A DNA stretch of 64,000 nucleotides from DAOUJW01 sp034421015 (GTDB taxonomy: Bacteria; Chloroflexota; Dehalococcoidia; Lucifugimonadales; UBA2985): positions 27,430 through 91,429 of the forward strand of contig DAOUKT010000003.1 in the NCBI GenBank assembly GCA_034421015.1, read 5' to 3'. This document shows, in pieces, positions 24,079-32,998 of this stretch. The position numbers and the translations under genes were made by a program. The notes under the pieces were generated by a model. It was not told where the DNA came from and did no database searches. It saw only the letters and a list, made by a program, of their open reading frames with translations. Position 1 is the stretch's first letter; every line of letters starts with the position of its first letter.

Positions 24079-25029
24079 TTAGAAGACCGCTATGGGATTG
24101 ACCGGAGAGCCGGTCCCGTAGCGGATGCGCAGGGGAGCGACGGTGAGCAGGAACTCCCATCTCCCCCGCTCGGCGCAGGCGGCGGCCAGCTCTTCCAGGT
24201 TGGCGTTGTCGATGAGCCACAGCCCCAGGTGCGGGATGCCTATCTGGTGAAAGGGCATTCGCAGGTTGGGATAGCTGCTGGGCATGGGGTCGCTCACGGT
24301 GTCGCCTCCCAGGACCGCCACGCCCCGCTCTCTGACCCAGGGCAGACAGGAGCCGTGAAGGCCCGGCCATCCGTCGTCTATCGGCCTGGGGCCTTCCTCG
24401 TTGCGACGGCGGAAGTGTCCCGTGCGCACGAAAAGGATGTCGCCCTCCCTTACGCTGACACCCTGGGCCTCCTCAATAGCGTCAAGCTCGGACGGCAGGA
24501 TGGTCTCTCCCAGGTCCATCCACTTGACACCCCTGTGACGGGGCGCGTCCAGCAGGACGCCGCGGCTGACCACGCCGTCCTGGAGCAGCTCTATGGACTC
24601 CGCCGTGGCCCCCTCGCTGCTGGTAATCAGCGCCGAGGACTGGCCGTTGTACATCTTGCCGTTCCAGAAGATGTGGCAGAGGGAGTCGATGTGGGTGATG
24701 CTGAAGCCGTGGAAGGCCAGGCCAATGAAGTCTCCGCTGCCCTGGTTGGGTGGGGGAAAGGTCTCCGGCTGGTTGGCAAACCCTTCGCCGGAGCGGGTCA
24801 TGTAGTGTATGGCCACGGAGTTTGAGTCCGGGGCGCGCTCGTAGGTGATGGTCCTGGCGCAGGACACCGAAACGCCGTCCTTCACCAGCGCCGCCGCCTG
24901 CCTGCGCTGCTCCGGGCCTATGTGGTTTATGGTGCCCAGCTGGTCCTCCGGGCCCCACCGCCCCCAGTTGCTCAGCGTATTGACGTACTCAAAGACCTCT
25001 TCCTCAGAGGGAATCTGCGCCTGGGTCAT
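24079..25029 (-). CDS. cyclase-family (kynurenine-formamidase-like) hydrolase
   Basis: 316 residues of the Mn/Zn-dependent cyclase family, which includes arylformamidases and isatin hydrolases. The HxDxxxH metal motif is plain in SITHIDSLCHIFWNG (around residue 115). A further family segment lies in DLGETILPSELDAIEEAQG, and GDILFVRTGHFRRR and the C-terminal YPNLRMPFHQIGIPHLGLWLID are typical. Starts at ATG 25029. In a run with the hydrolase upstream and the double CoA-transferase downstream, suggesting ring or amide opening before CoA activation. Confidence 0.88.
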   Translation of the reverse strand: MTQAQIPSEEEVFEYVNTLSNWGRWGPEDQLGTINHIGPEQRRQAAALVKDGVSVSCARTITYERAPDSNSVAIHYMTRSGEGFANQPETFPPPNQGSGDFIGLAFHGFSITHIDSLCHIFWNGKMYNGQSSALITSSEGATAESIELLQDGVVSRGVLLDAPRHRGVKWMDLGETILPSELDAIEEAQGVSVREGDILFVRTGHFRRRNEEGPRPIDDGWPGLHGSCLPWVRERGVAVLGGDTVSDPMPSSYPNLRMPFHQIGIPHLGLWLIDNANLEELAAACAERGRWEFLLTVAPLRIRYGTGSPVNPIAVF

Positions 25030-25071
25030 GTCGGCACCTCCTGGTCAGCAATCCTGGTGGAGGGTCAGCGT

Positions 25072-25929
25072 CTACGATACAGCGACTTCGGCCTTCGTCA
25101 CTCGCTCAAGGAAAGGCAGGTAGATGGCCGCTCTGCGCTCGTGGCCCAGATCGACGAACCGGTCGGCGTCCTGCAGCCTGAGGCTCTCGGCCTCCTCGGG
25201 CGAGAATACGGGCGGGTGCAGCTCCGAGTGGGGCAGAATGCGATGAAGGTTCTCGCCAACGACTCTGGGGTGGACCTCGTCGTCTCCGGGTATGATGACC
25301 ATCGGGACGTTGATGCTCCTGAGCTCCTCCTCGGTCGCGCCGATCACGGGCTTGTCCGCCGTGAAGAAGGCGCGCCACCTGCGCATGACGCTGATGAATT
25401 CGCCGACGTCCATCGCCAGGAGCCTGTCGCGGTTGGACGGGTTCTCAGCGATGCGCTCAGCAAAGAAGTCGCTGTCCGCGACCGCCTGCATTCCGCCGCG
25501 CTCCGCCGCCTCAATGAACTGCTCGTAGTAGTTGTAGCCCAGCCTCTCCGCGGCCACCGCGCCGCCGGTGACGTGCCACAGCAGCAGGCCCTTGACTGCC
25601 TCCGGATGGCGCAGGGCCAGGAGCAGCGACACCCGGCATCCGGCGGAGCCGCCACCCACGTAAGCGGGCGAAGCGTCCAGACTGTTGAGAAGCTCGTTCA
25701 GGTCCTCCGCCCATATCTCCTGCTCCGACAGGTCGCCGCCGATGACCACGTCGGATGCGCCGCAGTTGCGGCGGTCGTAGATGATGACCCGGTAGCTGGG
25801 CGCGAGGCGTTCGGCCAGTCCCCTGACGGCCTCCATGCCACTTCTGCCGCCCGGCGTGAGGACAACCGGCTCGCCGCTGCCCATCTCCTCGTACTTGATG
25901 CTGACGCCGTCGATGAGAATGGAAGGCAT
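25072..25929 (-). CDS. alpha/beta hydrolase
   Basis: About 285 residues. AGGAGG five bases before ATG 25929 decides the start (the open frame begins at 26025). Fold features: VVLTPGGRSG, YDRRNCGASD, nucleophile elbow GGGSAG (Ser), acid in IIPGDDEVHP, and a His in the C-terminal part (VDLGHERRAA). First gene of the run hydrolase-cyclase-CoA-transferase on the minus strand. Similar in class to the hydrolase at 723, but not a close copy. Substrate unknown. Confidence 0.87.
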   Translation of the reverse strand: MPSILIDGVSIKYEEMGSGEPVVLTPGGRSGMEAVRGLAERLAPSYRVIIYDRRNCGASDVVIGGDLSEQEIWAEDLNELLNSLDASPAYVGGGSAGCRVSLLLALRHPEAVKGLLLWHVTGGAVAAERLGYNYYEQFIEAAERGGMQAVADSDFFAERIAENPSNRDRLLAMDVGEFISVMRRWRAFFTADKPVIGATEEELRSINVPMVIIPGDDEVHPRVVGENLHRILPHSELHPPVFSPEEAESLRLQDADRFVDLGHERRAAIYLPFLERVTKAEVAVS

Positions 25930-26185
25930 GACAACCTCCTGGAAACGACTTGTGGGTTCAATGGGTGGTGCAGGTACGATAGCAGTATATTTGCAGGCCA
26001 ATGCTGAGGTCAATACGACACCCATTGTGGTGAGAAGCAGTCCGTAGCAACTAATGTTGGATTCATTGCCTTTCTGTCACTTAGATATGTCGGGAGAGAC
26101 TTGTCTCCGAGTAGCGGGGTTTGACAAAAATGTAGTAACTAACTAAAGTAATAATACACGAAAATTGATAAAGGGAAGTGGCGAT

Positions 26186-26593
26186 ATGGCAATAGACCAA
26201 AAGCAAAGGTTCCGTGAAAGAGCCAGCCGGGGCAAATACCAAAGGCTTTACACCTACCTTTGCGGTCTCCCGACCGAGGAATGGAGGACGTCCTTTAGCG
26301 AGATTGAGAGAATACTCGGTTTCTCGTTGCCGAATGCGGCTCGTGATTTTCGGCCGTGGTGGGCAAACCAGAAAGACGTAAGCAGCCGCGCGCAAGCCCT
26401 CGCCTGGAGCGCCGCCGGATGGGAGACTGCAGAGGTCGACATGATTGCAGAGACACTGCTGTTCAGAAGACGGAAGGGTGATGACCTCGAACCCCTTCGG
26501 AGTCTGGACGAGATATTGCCCCCTCATCCCACGGCAGTATGGCCGGAGGGGCTTAGCCTCAGGCGGGAAGATATGTACGAGGACAGGATTTAG
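26186..26593 (+). CDS. DUF7662-like protein, candidate antitoxin of PIN gene
   Basis: About 135 residues from ATG 26186. The segment KYQRLYTYLCGLP, then SFSEIERILGFSLPNAAR, FRPWWANQ and AWSAAGWETAEVDM matches the small 'FxEIExILG.xLP..AR' domain (DUF7662), which I know from many short bacterial and phage proteins and which may bind DNA. Its tail resembles an antitoxin extension. A PIN gene starts seven bases downstream. The region just upstream (25930-26185) is AT-rich and shows no other gene. Confidence 0.65.
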   Translation: MAIDQKQRFRERASRGKYQRLYTYLCGLPTEEWRTSFSEIERILGFSLPNAARDFRPWWANQKDVSSRAQALAWSAAGWETAEVDMIAETLLFRRRKGDDLEPLRSLDEILPPHPTAVWPEGLSLRREDMYEDRI

Positions 26594-26600
26594 TCTGCCC

Positions 26601-27017
26601 ATGTTTGTGGATACAAACGTCCTGATCAACTATCGAATTCCTGGCGCCCCGCATTACGAATTTGCACGGGCACGGTTGGACGGCGCTTTTGAGAATAGTG
26701 AGGCAGTCAGAATCAGCCGTCAGGTGTTGCGTGAGTATCTGGCAGTGCTCACCAGGCCACAGGCTTGGCGGATGGCGGTATCCAGGGAAGAGGCTCTAGA
26801 AGACGTGAGCAGAATGGCGCGGCGGCTTCCTGTGCTCGAGGACGGTCCGGAGGTGACCGAGATGTTTATCAGGCTGTGCCGGGAGGTCCCGGTTGGCGGT
26901 CGGCAGATCCATGACGCCAACATCGTTGCAACGATGCTCGCGCATGGCGAGCACAGGCTGCTCACCTTCAACACGTCGGACTTTCGCCGATACGGAGAGC
27001 GCATTGAGCTGGTTTGA
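26601..27017 (+). CDS. PIN-domain putative RNase toxin
   Basis: 138 residues from ATG 26601. PIN motifs: MFVDTNVLINYR (Asp 4), SRQVLREYLAVLTRP (Glu), GRQIHDANIVATM (Asp) and LLTFNTSDFRRYG. The longer open frame from 26445 overlaps the DUF7662 gene and adds unrelated residues, so the short start is right. With the preceding gene it forms a candidate toxin-antitoxin pair with an uncommon partner type. Confidence 0.85.
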   Translation: MFVDTNVLINYRIPGAPHYEFARARLDGAFENSEAVRISRQVLREYLAVLTRPQAWRMAVSREEALEDVSRMARRLPVLEDGPEVTEMFIRLCREVPVGGRQIHDANIVATMLAHGEHRLLTFNTSDFRRYGERIELV

Positions 27018-27059
27018 ATCGACTGGAATGGCTAGGCTACTACCGAACGGAGGAGCGTG

Positions 27060-28418
27060 ATGCCGGATATTGACGACCTGCTTGCGCAGGTGGAGTCCAG
27101 CAGAGACGAGATTCTCGCTGTCCACAGGGACCTGGTTGGCATACCATCGGTGAACACGGGGTTTATGCCCACGGGCAACGAGACGCCGGTGTGCGAGTAC
27201 GCCCGGGACCTGCTGGCCCGGGACGGCATCCGCTCCGAGATACTGGAGTCGGCCCCGGGCCGGGGCAACCTGATTTCCGGCCTGGACGGAGCCTCCGGCA
27301 GGCCGGGCCTTATGTTCATGTCCCACACCGACGTTGTGCCCATCGGCGACGAGGGCAAGTGGCGCTTTCCTCCCTTCAGCGCGACTCTGTCGGGCAGCCG
27401 CATCTACGGCCGGGGCGCTTACGACTGCAAGGGGCTGCTCACCGCCCAGCTCATGGCGACGCTCGTGCTTAAGCGCAACGGCGTGGCCCTCAGGGACAGC
27501 CTCATTCTGGCCGCGGGCGCAGACGAGGAGCACGGCGGCAGGTACGGCTTCGGGTGGCTGGCCGATAAACACCCTGAGAAGATAACCGCGCCCTATGCGG
27601 TGAACGAGGGCGGCGGGGTGCCCATCAAGGTGGGCCAGGGCTTCGTCTATGCGCTGGGTGTGGGGGAGAAAGGCCGGCTGCAGATAGAGATAGACGTCAA
27701 GGGGGCCAGCGCCCACGCCTCCATACCCTGGCGGGGCGACAACGCTCTCTACCCGCTGGCCCAGGTCCTGACGCGTCTCCAGGCGTACGAGGCTGAGCGC
27801 GATACATCGACTGAACTGTTCAACCACCTGTCTACCCTTGCCATTGAGCACATGGCCGCGCCGGACAACGTCGATGAGATCATCGCTGAGCTGGAGACGG
27901 ACAATCCGCCCCTCGCCTCCGTGCTGCGCGCGCTGTCGCGCATGACCGTGACGCCCACGATGGTGCAGGGCGGCGTCAAGTCGAACAGCGTTCCTGAGAC
28001 CATTCGCCTCACCTGCGACGTGAGAATCCTGCCACACCAGACCGAGGACTACATGCGGCAGGAGCTTGACCGCGTGCTTGACGGGATTCCCGGCGTGGAG
28101 TACGAGGTAGACTACATGGCGGTCCCCAACTCGTCGCCCTTTGAGACGCCCTTTGCCGAGCATATCAGGGGAGCGACCGCCCGCGCCCTGGGAATGGACG
28201 GCGTTGAGATGGTCCCGTCCCTCAACACCGGCTTCACCGACTCCAGGTTCACCCGCAACCTTGGAGTCGTGACCTACGGCTTCAACGCTGCTCACCCGGA
28301 CGACGACCATTCGCTCACCAACGCCCATGGCACGGACGAGTCCATTGGGGTGGCCAGCCTGATGAACAGCACAAAGGTGATGCTGGCGCTGGCCTACGAC
28401 ATGCTGGCAGCCCGGTAG
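27060..28418 (+). CDS. M20-family metallopeptidase (ArgE/DapE/CPG2 type)
   Basis: 452 residues. M20 zinc peptidase or deacylase: LMFMSHTDVVPIGDEG (His, Asp ligands), YGRGAYDCKGLLTAQL (bridging Asp), AAGADEEHGG (catalytic Glu pair) and a C-terminal AHPDDDHSLTNAHG (His). A dimerisation domain lies between about 190 and 310 (KGRLQIEIDVKGASAHAS). GGAGG at 27049-27053 favours ATG 27060 over the adjacent GTG 27057. Acts on N-acyl amino acids or small peptides; the exact substrate cannot be read. Convergent with the DUF4129 gene. Confidence 0.9.
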   Translation: MPDIDDLLAQVESSRDEILAVHRDLVGIPSVNTGFMPTGNETPVCEYARDLLARDGIRSEILESAPGRGNLISGLDGASGRPGLMFMSHTDVVPIGDEGKWRFPPFSATLSGSRIYGRGAYDCKGLLTAQLMATLVLKRNGVALRDSLILAAGADEEHGGRYGFGWLADKHPEKITAPYAVNEGGGVPIKVGQGFVYALGVGEKGRLQIEIDVKGASAHASIPWRGDNALYPLAQVLTRLQAYEAERDTSTELFNHLSTLAIEHMAAPDNVDEIIAELETDNPPLASVLRALSRMTVTPTMVQGGVKSNSVPETIRLTCDVRILPHQTEDYMRQELDRVLDGIPGVEYEVDYMAVPNSSPFETPFAEHIRGATARALGMDGVEMVPSLNTGFTDSRFTRNLGVVTYGFNAAHPDDDHSLTNAHGTDESIGVASLMNSTKVMLALAYDMLAAR

Positions 28419-28419
28419 C

Positions 28420-29946
28420 CTACGTCTGCCCGCGCCGAAGGGCCGACCGCAATTCACGCCAGGACGCGTTCAGCGCGCCCAGCTTCTCGCCGGACGCCTC
28501 CACGCCGCCGTACCGCTCCTGAATGTAGGCCTCGGTGATGGCCTGAAGCGCCTCCTCCTCCGACTCCAAGCCGGCCTCCAGCCTGCCCCGGTACTCGGTG
28601 GGCGTCTCCGGCCTCCGGCGGGGGAATCCGACACTGCGGGCCTCCCACAGCAGCCCGCGATAGATGTCCCGCACGCTGAACACCGCGCCCGTGTCCGAGT
28701 CTCTGGCTGTCGAGAGAGGGGGAGATGTGGCCGCTGCCGGGACGCTCGCCTTCTTCCTCCGGAACCTGGCCAGCAGGTTCGAAAGGAATGAACGAAGATC
28801 GGCCTTGAAGCCGTCCCACGTCCACAGCGATTCGCTGACCTCTTCCGTTTCCTCGTCGCGCCGCCTGCCCCTGCCGTACCTGAGCATGGCTCGCGCAAGG
28901 ATGAACAACACCAGCAGCACGACCAGGGCAACGAGGCCCCACTTGAGAACCAGCGCCGCTTCTGGCGGGAAGCCCCGCGTCCCCTGGCCCTCCACAATCT
29001 CCTGCACCTCCGCCGGCCCGGGGATGCTCAGCGGCTGAGGCGTCTGCCCCCTTGGAAGAAGGCTTGCCAGGAACCGGAATAAGTAAATGAGCACAGTGGC
29101 AATGATCCCCAGTGGTAAGGCGACCAGGTACACGAACGCCGTGACCAGCAAGTCGGCCGCCAGACTCAGGGGTTGCAGCAGCGCAGACGCCAGATTGAAT
29201 GAAAAGACGCTCGCGACCACCAGGGAGACCGCCATTGTGGCGACGACGACGCCCAGCAGCATGGAGAACCACCTCCGGCCTACCGCGCCGGACGCCTCGT
29301 CCCGCCGCTGCATCTCCTCCCATATCGCCTTCAGGTTGACCAGGCCCATCGATAGCAGCCCCGCGATCAGGAACCCGGCCACGTAGAAGCCCGTAGACCG
29401 GAGGGCGCTGCGGACCTCGTCGCCCCCGTCGATGAAGCCGCTGAGGGCCAGCAGCGAGACCAGGGCCGCCAGCCCAAAGAGGAACCTGCGATAGATGGCC
29501 TCAAAGGAAGGCGTTTCCATCCCGATGGTTATCCCTCGCCACAGTAGGTACACTCCAAATGCCAGGCTGCCGATTACTGCCGACCGCTGGTCTACTGCGT
29601 ATGACCACCAGCCGGTGTCCCAGACGGGACGGCCTCCGCCCACCTCTAGTCGCACCACCAGGGCCGTCAGGATCAGCAGGGCGGGCAGAGCGACAAGCAG
29701 AATTCTGGCGGCAGGCCACCCGCGGGCAATGGCGGCACGCGAGACCAGGATTGCTGCGACCGGAAGGAGGATGGCGCTCGCCAGGGTCACCAGCGGCTCG
29801 GACCAGTCCACAAACTCCAGGCCGCCAATCCACACGAACCAGGGGTACGCCCACATAGTCTCCATGAGCGCCGCCAGGAGCGGGATGGCGCGTGCCGAGT
29901 CCCATTGCAGCGCCCAGTGGAACCTGGACCGGCGTTCCTCAGCCAC
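28420..29946 (-). CDS. membrane protein with C-terminal DUF4129
   Basis: 508 residues. About nine hydrophobic segments between residues 20 and 360, then a cytoplasmic or extracytoplasmic C-terminal domain ending SVGFPRRRPETPTEYRGRLE...EEALQAITEAYIQERYGG, the DUF4129 signature. It overlaps the DUF58 gene by one base and so is the third gene of the MoxR-DUF58-DUF4129 operon. In other genomes a transglutaminase-like protein completes this unit; none is present here. A role in peptide or envelope quality control is inferred by association only. Confidence 0.87.
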   Translation of the reverse strand: MAEERRSRFHWALQWDSARAIPLLAALMETMWAYPWFVWIGGLEFVDWSEPLVTLASAILLPVAAILVSRAAIARGWPAARILLVALPALLILTALVVRLEVGGGRPVWDTGWWSYAVDQRSAVIGSLAFGVYLLWRGITIGMETPSFEAIYRRFLFGLAALVSLLALSGFIDGGDEVRSALRSTGFYVAGFLIAGLLSMGLVNLKAIWEEMQRRDEASGAVGRRWFSMLLGVVVATMAVSLVVASVFSFNLASALLQPLSLAADLLVTAFVYLVALPLGIIATVLIYLFRFLASLLPRGQTPQPLSIPGPAEVQEIVEGQGTRGFPPEAALVLKWGLVALVVLLVLFILARAMLRYGRGRRRDEETEEVSESLWTWDGFKADLRSFLSNLLARFRRKKASVPAAATSPPLSTARDSDTGAVFSVRDIYRGLLWEARSVGFPRRRPETPTEYRGRLEAGLESEEEALQAITEAYIQERYGGVEASGEKLGALNASWRELRSALRRGQT

Positions 29947-31187
29947 TAGAGCGCCCCGTTCTCCGTGCCATGCAGCGTCACCGACTCCAGCTCCCGGGTG
30001 TACACGTCCTCCGAGACCCGGTACACGGGCAGGCCGTTCAGCGCGTAGTCAAGCTCGCGCTCACCCACCAGTATCAGCGCAACCCGCCTGCCGGCGCGCC
30101 TGAACCGGTTCAAGGTCGCCAGCAGGGACTCGGTTGGCTCTGCGGTGATGACCGCCAGCGTCGCAGAGCCATGCAGGTTTCGGGCCTCACGGTTGAGCAG
30201 CCGCTCCAGTGGCATTGTGGGCCATCCCTGCACCTGGGCAAGAGCCTCTAGGGTGCGCTGAAGCTGGTCCGGGTGGTCGGACGGAGGCAGCCTGATCGAT
30301 CCCTCTGTGTACAGGTAGGGCTCGTTGGCGTACAGGCCGACCCTGTAGCCGCTCTTCAGCGCGTGATTGGCGATGGACGCGGCTGTCATCACCCCAGTCT
30401 CCAGGAGGCTTTCGACGCGTCCCCAGATACGCACTCCGACGGTGCGCGCGTCCAGGAACAGCGCCAGGTCGACCGTGGTCGTCGGCTCAAATACGCGGCT
30501 CTGCAGTCGCTGGAGGCGTGCGCTCGCCTTCCAGTGGATGCGCTTCAGAGGATCGCCCGGGGCGTACTCGCGGGTCGATACCACGCGAACTGGGTCTTCG
30601 TGCAGGTGTCGCCTCACTCGCAGGTCGCCGAATGGGTCCCTCGACGGGATGCCCAGGTCCTCCAGGGCCACAACCTTGGGGTACACCAGCAGGTAGTCGC
30701 GCTTCTCCTCCTCCATCTCCCTGTGAAAGAAGCCGAAGAGGTCCCCGGAGCGCACGGTGGCCGGCCCGAAGGAGAAGTATCCACGCCTGAGACACTGTAC
30801 CGGAAAACGACGGGTGAGGCGGTGGTACCACATGAGCGACAGGAAGCTGGTGAGGAATGCCCGGCCTGTCTTGTGCCCCGGCGACGTTCGCGTGGTGAGG
30901 AAGGTCAGGTCATCGGGCACGTCGTCCTGGACCTGGACCCAGGGCATTGGCAGGATCTTGGCGTTGGAGACGCGCATGTCCAGCGTAATCGTCTCGCCGA
31001 AGAAAGCCTTGGTCGCGCTGAGGCGGCGGCTGTACTCCACGCGCTCCAGGGCGTAGCGGGCCCACAGCCGGGCAACGCCGGAGGCGATGAGGAAGAACAT
31101 GGCGATGAGCAGGAGCATCGCGTGCTGCAGGGCGACGGCCGCCGCAATGATGCCAAGCGCGATGAACAGCCAGGCTCTGCCCAGCAC
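29946..31187 (-). CDS. DUF58-domain protein (vWA-like)
   Basis: 413 residues from GTG 31187, two bases after the MoxR stop; the open frame to 31262 would overlap the MoxR gene. Two N-terminal membrane helices (WLFIALGIIAAAVALQ and AMLLLIAMFFLIASG) come first. DUF58 follows: GPATVRSGDLFGFF, VYPKVVALEDLG, STREYAPGDPLKRIHWKASAR, then a vWA-like half with VDLALFLDART. Partner of the MoxR ATPase, which is thought to remodel it. Middle gene of the operon. Confidence 0.9.
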   Translation of the reverse strand: MLGRAWLFIALGIIAAAVALQHAMLLLIAMFFLIASGVARLWARYALERVEYSRRLSATKAFFGETITLDMRVSNAKILPMPWVQVQDDVPDDLTFLTTRTSPGHKTGRAFLTSFLSLMWYHRLTRRFPVQCLRRGYFSFGPATVRSGDLFGFFHREMEEEKRDYLLVYPKVVALEDLGIPSRDPFGDLRVRRHLHEDPVRVVSTREYAPGDPLKRIHWKASARLQRLQSRVFEPTTTVDLALFLDARTVGVRIWGRVESLLETGVMTAASIANHALKSGYRVGLYANEPYLYTEGSIRLPPSDHPDQLQRTLEALAQVQGWPTMPLERLLNREARNLHGSATLAVITAEPTESLLATLNRFRRAGRRVALILVGERELDYALNGLPVYRVSEDVYTRELESVTLHGTENGAL

Positions 31188-31189
31188 TG

Positions 31190-32176
31190 CTAGTCCCCGG
31201 GGCCCGCGTCTGCCGTCTCTTCCTCCTCGACGGGTACTGGGACCGAGTCCAGCACCTCGCACAGGATATCGGCGGCGGTGTGGCCTCGCAGGTGGCTCTG
31301 GGAGTGGGGGATGACCCGGTGCTCCAGAACGTAGGGCGCAAGCTGCTTCACGTCGTCGGGTATTACAAAGCCGCGGCCCTTGATGGCCGCGAGGGCCTGG
31401 GCCGTGTGGAGCATCCCCAGCATCGCACGCGGGCTTGCGCCCAGCTCCACCTGGGGATGCTGCCGCGTGGCGTGGACCAGCTTGATGATGTACTGCCGGA
31501 CGTCGGCGTCCACGATCACGTCCCGGCAGGCGCGCTGCAACTCCAGCAACTGCTCCGCCGAGACCACCGAGTCAAGCTCCCCGATGGGGTTGCCCTGGGC
31601 AAAGCGCTCCATAATGAGCTCGTCCTCCGCCTCGTCCGGGTAGCCCATGCGGACGCGCATCAGGAAGCGGTCAAGCTGCGCCTCTGGGAGTGGGAACGTG
31701 CCCTCAAGCTCAACGGGGTTCTGGGTCGCCAGCACCAGGAAGGGGCGATGAAGAGGCCGCGTTTCGCCCTCTACCGTAATCTGCCGCTCCTCCATTGCCT
31801 CCAGAAAAGCCGACTGAGTGCGCGGCGTTGCCCTGTTGATCTCGTCTGCGAGGAGGACCTGGGCGAAGACGGGGCCGGAGCGGAACTCGAAGTCGTTGGT
31901 CTTCTGGTTGTAGATGTAGGTTCCGGTAACGTCCGAAGGAAGCAGGTCCGGGGTGCACTGGATGCGGTTGAAAGTGCAGCCCAGGGAGCGGGCGATGGAC
32001 CTCGCCAGCATGGTCTTGCCGATGCCGGGCACGTCCTCAATCAGGATGTGGCCCTCGCAGAGAATGGCCACCAGCGCCAGCTCCACCACGTCAGACTTGC
32101 CGACGATGACCCGCGCAATGTTGTCGTGGATCTCCCGGGCCGTGCTGGCGATCCTGCCCACTGAGGTGTCAGTCAT
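31190..32176 (-). CDS. MoxR-family AAA+ ATPase
   Basis: 328 residues. Walker A in EDVPGIGKTMLARSIA (around 47-62), Walker B in VLLADEINRATPRTQSAFLEA, sensor 1 in VLATQNPVELEGTFPLPEAQ, then the MoxR-specific RFLMRVRMGYP and a helical lid. It should act as a chaperone for insertion or activation of the vWA-like DUF58 protein encoded next. Starts at ATG 32176, 11 bases after the HEPN-like gene's 3' end. First gene of the MoxR operon. Confidence 0.93.
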   Translation of the reverse strand: MTDTSVGRIASTAREIHDNIARVIVGKSDVVELALVAILCEGHILIEDVPGIGKTMLARSIARSLGCTFNRIQCTPDLLPSDVTGTYIYNQKTNDFEFRSGPVFAQVLLADEINRATPRTQSAFLEAMEERQITVEGETRPLHRPFLVLATQNPVELEGTFPLPEAQLDRFLMRVRMGYPDEAEDELIMERFAQGNPIGELDSVVSAEQLLELQRACRDVIVDADVRQYIIKLVHATRQHPQVELGASPRAMLGMLHTAQALAAIKGRGFVIPDDVKQLAPYVLEHRVIPHSQSHLRGHTAADILCEVLDSVPVPVEEEETADAGPGD

Positions 32177-32186
32177 CTAGCCCGCT

Positions 32187-32546
32187 CTACTCCTCCAGCA
32201 TCATCTGTAGGTGCTCCAGCAGCAACTCCACATACTCCAGGTCTCTATGCACTGACGGCGCCGGCATCCAGTTTTCGTAGAAGTTCTTGTGAAGGCCGTC
32301 TGCCACTTTGAATAGTTCGGCCAGATCCTCCTCTGCGGGGTCCGCCGACAGATCCCTGATTGCGCGCCACAACAGGCCGTGGCTGTTGTGGCCCCATCCC
32401 CTCTTTTCTGCAACCGCTTTTACCATCTGAGCCGCCGCGCCCCAACCTTTTTCCGACGCTTGCCGGAGGTCACCCGCGGCCCACTCGCTGTACCCTTGGC
32501 GCAGCAGGTCCCACGCCGCCGCCTGATACGTCATCTCCGTCGTCAT
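32187..32546 (-). CDS. PaREP1/HEPN-like protein, paralogue
   Basis: 119 residues, closely related to 4541-4903 (shared DLRQASEKGWGAAAQMVKAV, RGWGHNSHGL and LHKNFYENW). Helical HEPN-superfamily pattern with an Arg-Gly-Trp-x-His-Asn-x-His cluster, a plausible RNase site. It overlaps the upstream gene 32543-32905 by four bases, so the two are translationally coupled. This partner differs from the one next to the first paralogue. Confidence 0.75.
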   Translation of the reverse strand: MTTEMTYQAAAWDLLRQGYSEWAAGDLRQASEKGWGAAAQMVKAVAEKRGWGHNSHGLLWRAIRDLSADPAEEDLAELFKVADGLHKNFYENWMPAPSVHRDLEYVELLLEHLQMMLEE

Positions 32547-32905
32547 TTCTTCCCCATCAGCGCTTGTTCCTCAGGATGTAGCAGGATATCAAGCGTCTGC
32601 TCTGCGTGCTCCGGCCCAATGATCCAGTCCCAGTAACCGTTTTCCTGGCGGCGCGTCACTCCCTTGTTGGCCAAGTAATCCTTCAGGGGCTTGGGGAAGA
32701 AGGTGGCTTTCCCGGCAATCCGGGCTATGTCACCCCGCTCTTCATCCCGAAAGTAGACGGTAGCTCGCGGGCGGTAGTGGAACTTCCAGCACGAGCCGAA
32801 CCTGCCCTCACCCCCCATGCCTTCCTGGCGCTTCCACTTTATCCTGTTCGGGTAGGCTTCCCAGAATTTGTCCTTTACTGTCCTGTACGTCATCTCTCTA
32901 CTCAA
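32543..32905 (-). CDS. hypothetical protein coupled to the HEPN-like gene
   Basis: 120 residues, basic, with WKFHYRPRATVYFRDEERGD and FPKPLKDYLANKGV. I do not recognise a family. Both this protein and its neighbour begin with nearly the same residues (MSREMTYRTV and MTTEMTYQAA), a local echo around the start codons. The gene precedes the HEPN-like gene with an ATGA overlap and may be its antitoxin or substrate adaptor. Confidence 0.6.
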   Translation of the reverse strand: MSREMTYRTVKDKFWEAYPNRIKWKRQEGMGGEGRFGSCWKFHYRPRATVYFRDEERGDIARIAGKATFFPKPLKDYLANKGVTRRQENGYWDWIIGPEHAEQTLDILLHPEEQALMGKK

Positions 32906-32998
32906 CTGTCTCTAGTGTAGCAGGCTTGGAGTCTATCTTCCAAGACAATGAGTGAGTTGCGTCTTCCGGTACGATGTTGCATAGATGGGCGAATCCCA

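Noticed and set aside
24034..24825. Long plus-strand open frames opposite the cyclase, hydrolase and CoA-transferase genes
   Set aside because: They are antisense shadows of GC-rich genes with no family likeness; the minus-strand frames have complete motifs and ribosome sites.
26796..28457. 553-residue minus-strand open frame across the M20 peptidase gene
   Set aside because: Antisense to a gene with all zinc-site motifs; its translation shows no domain and it also crosses the PIN gene.
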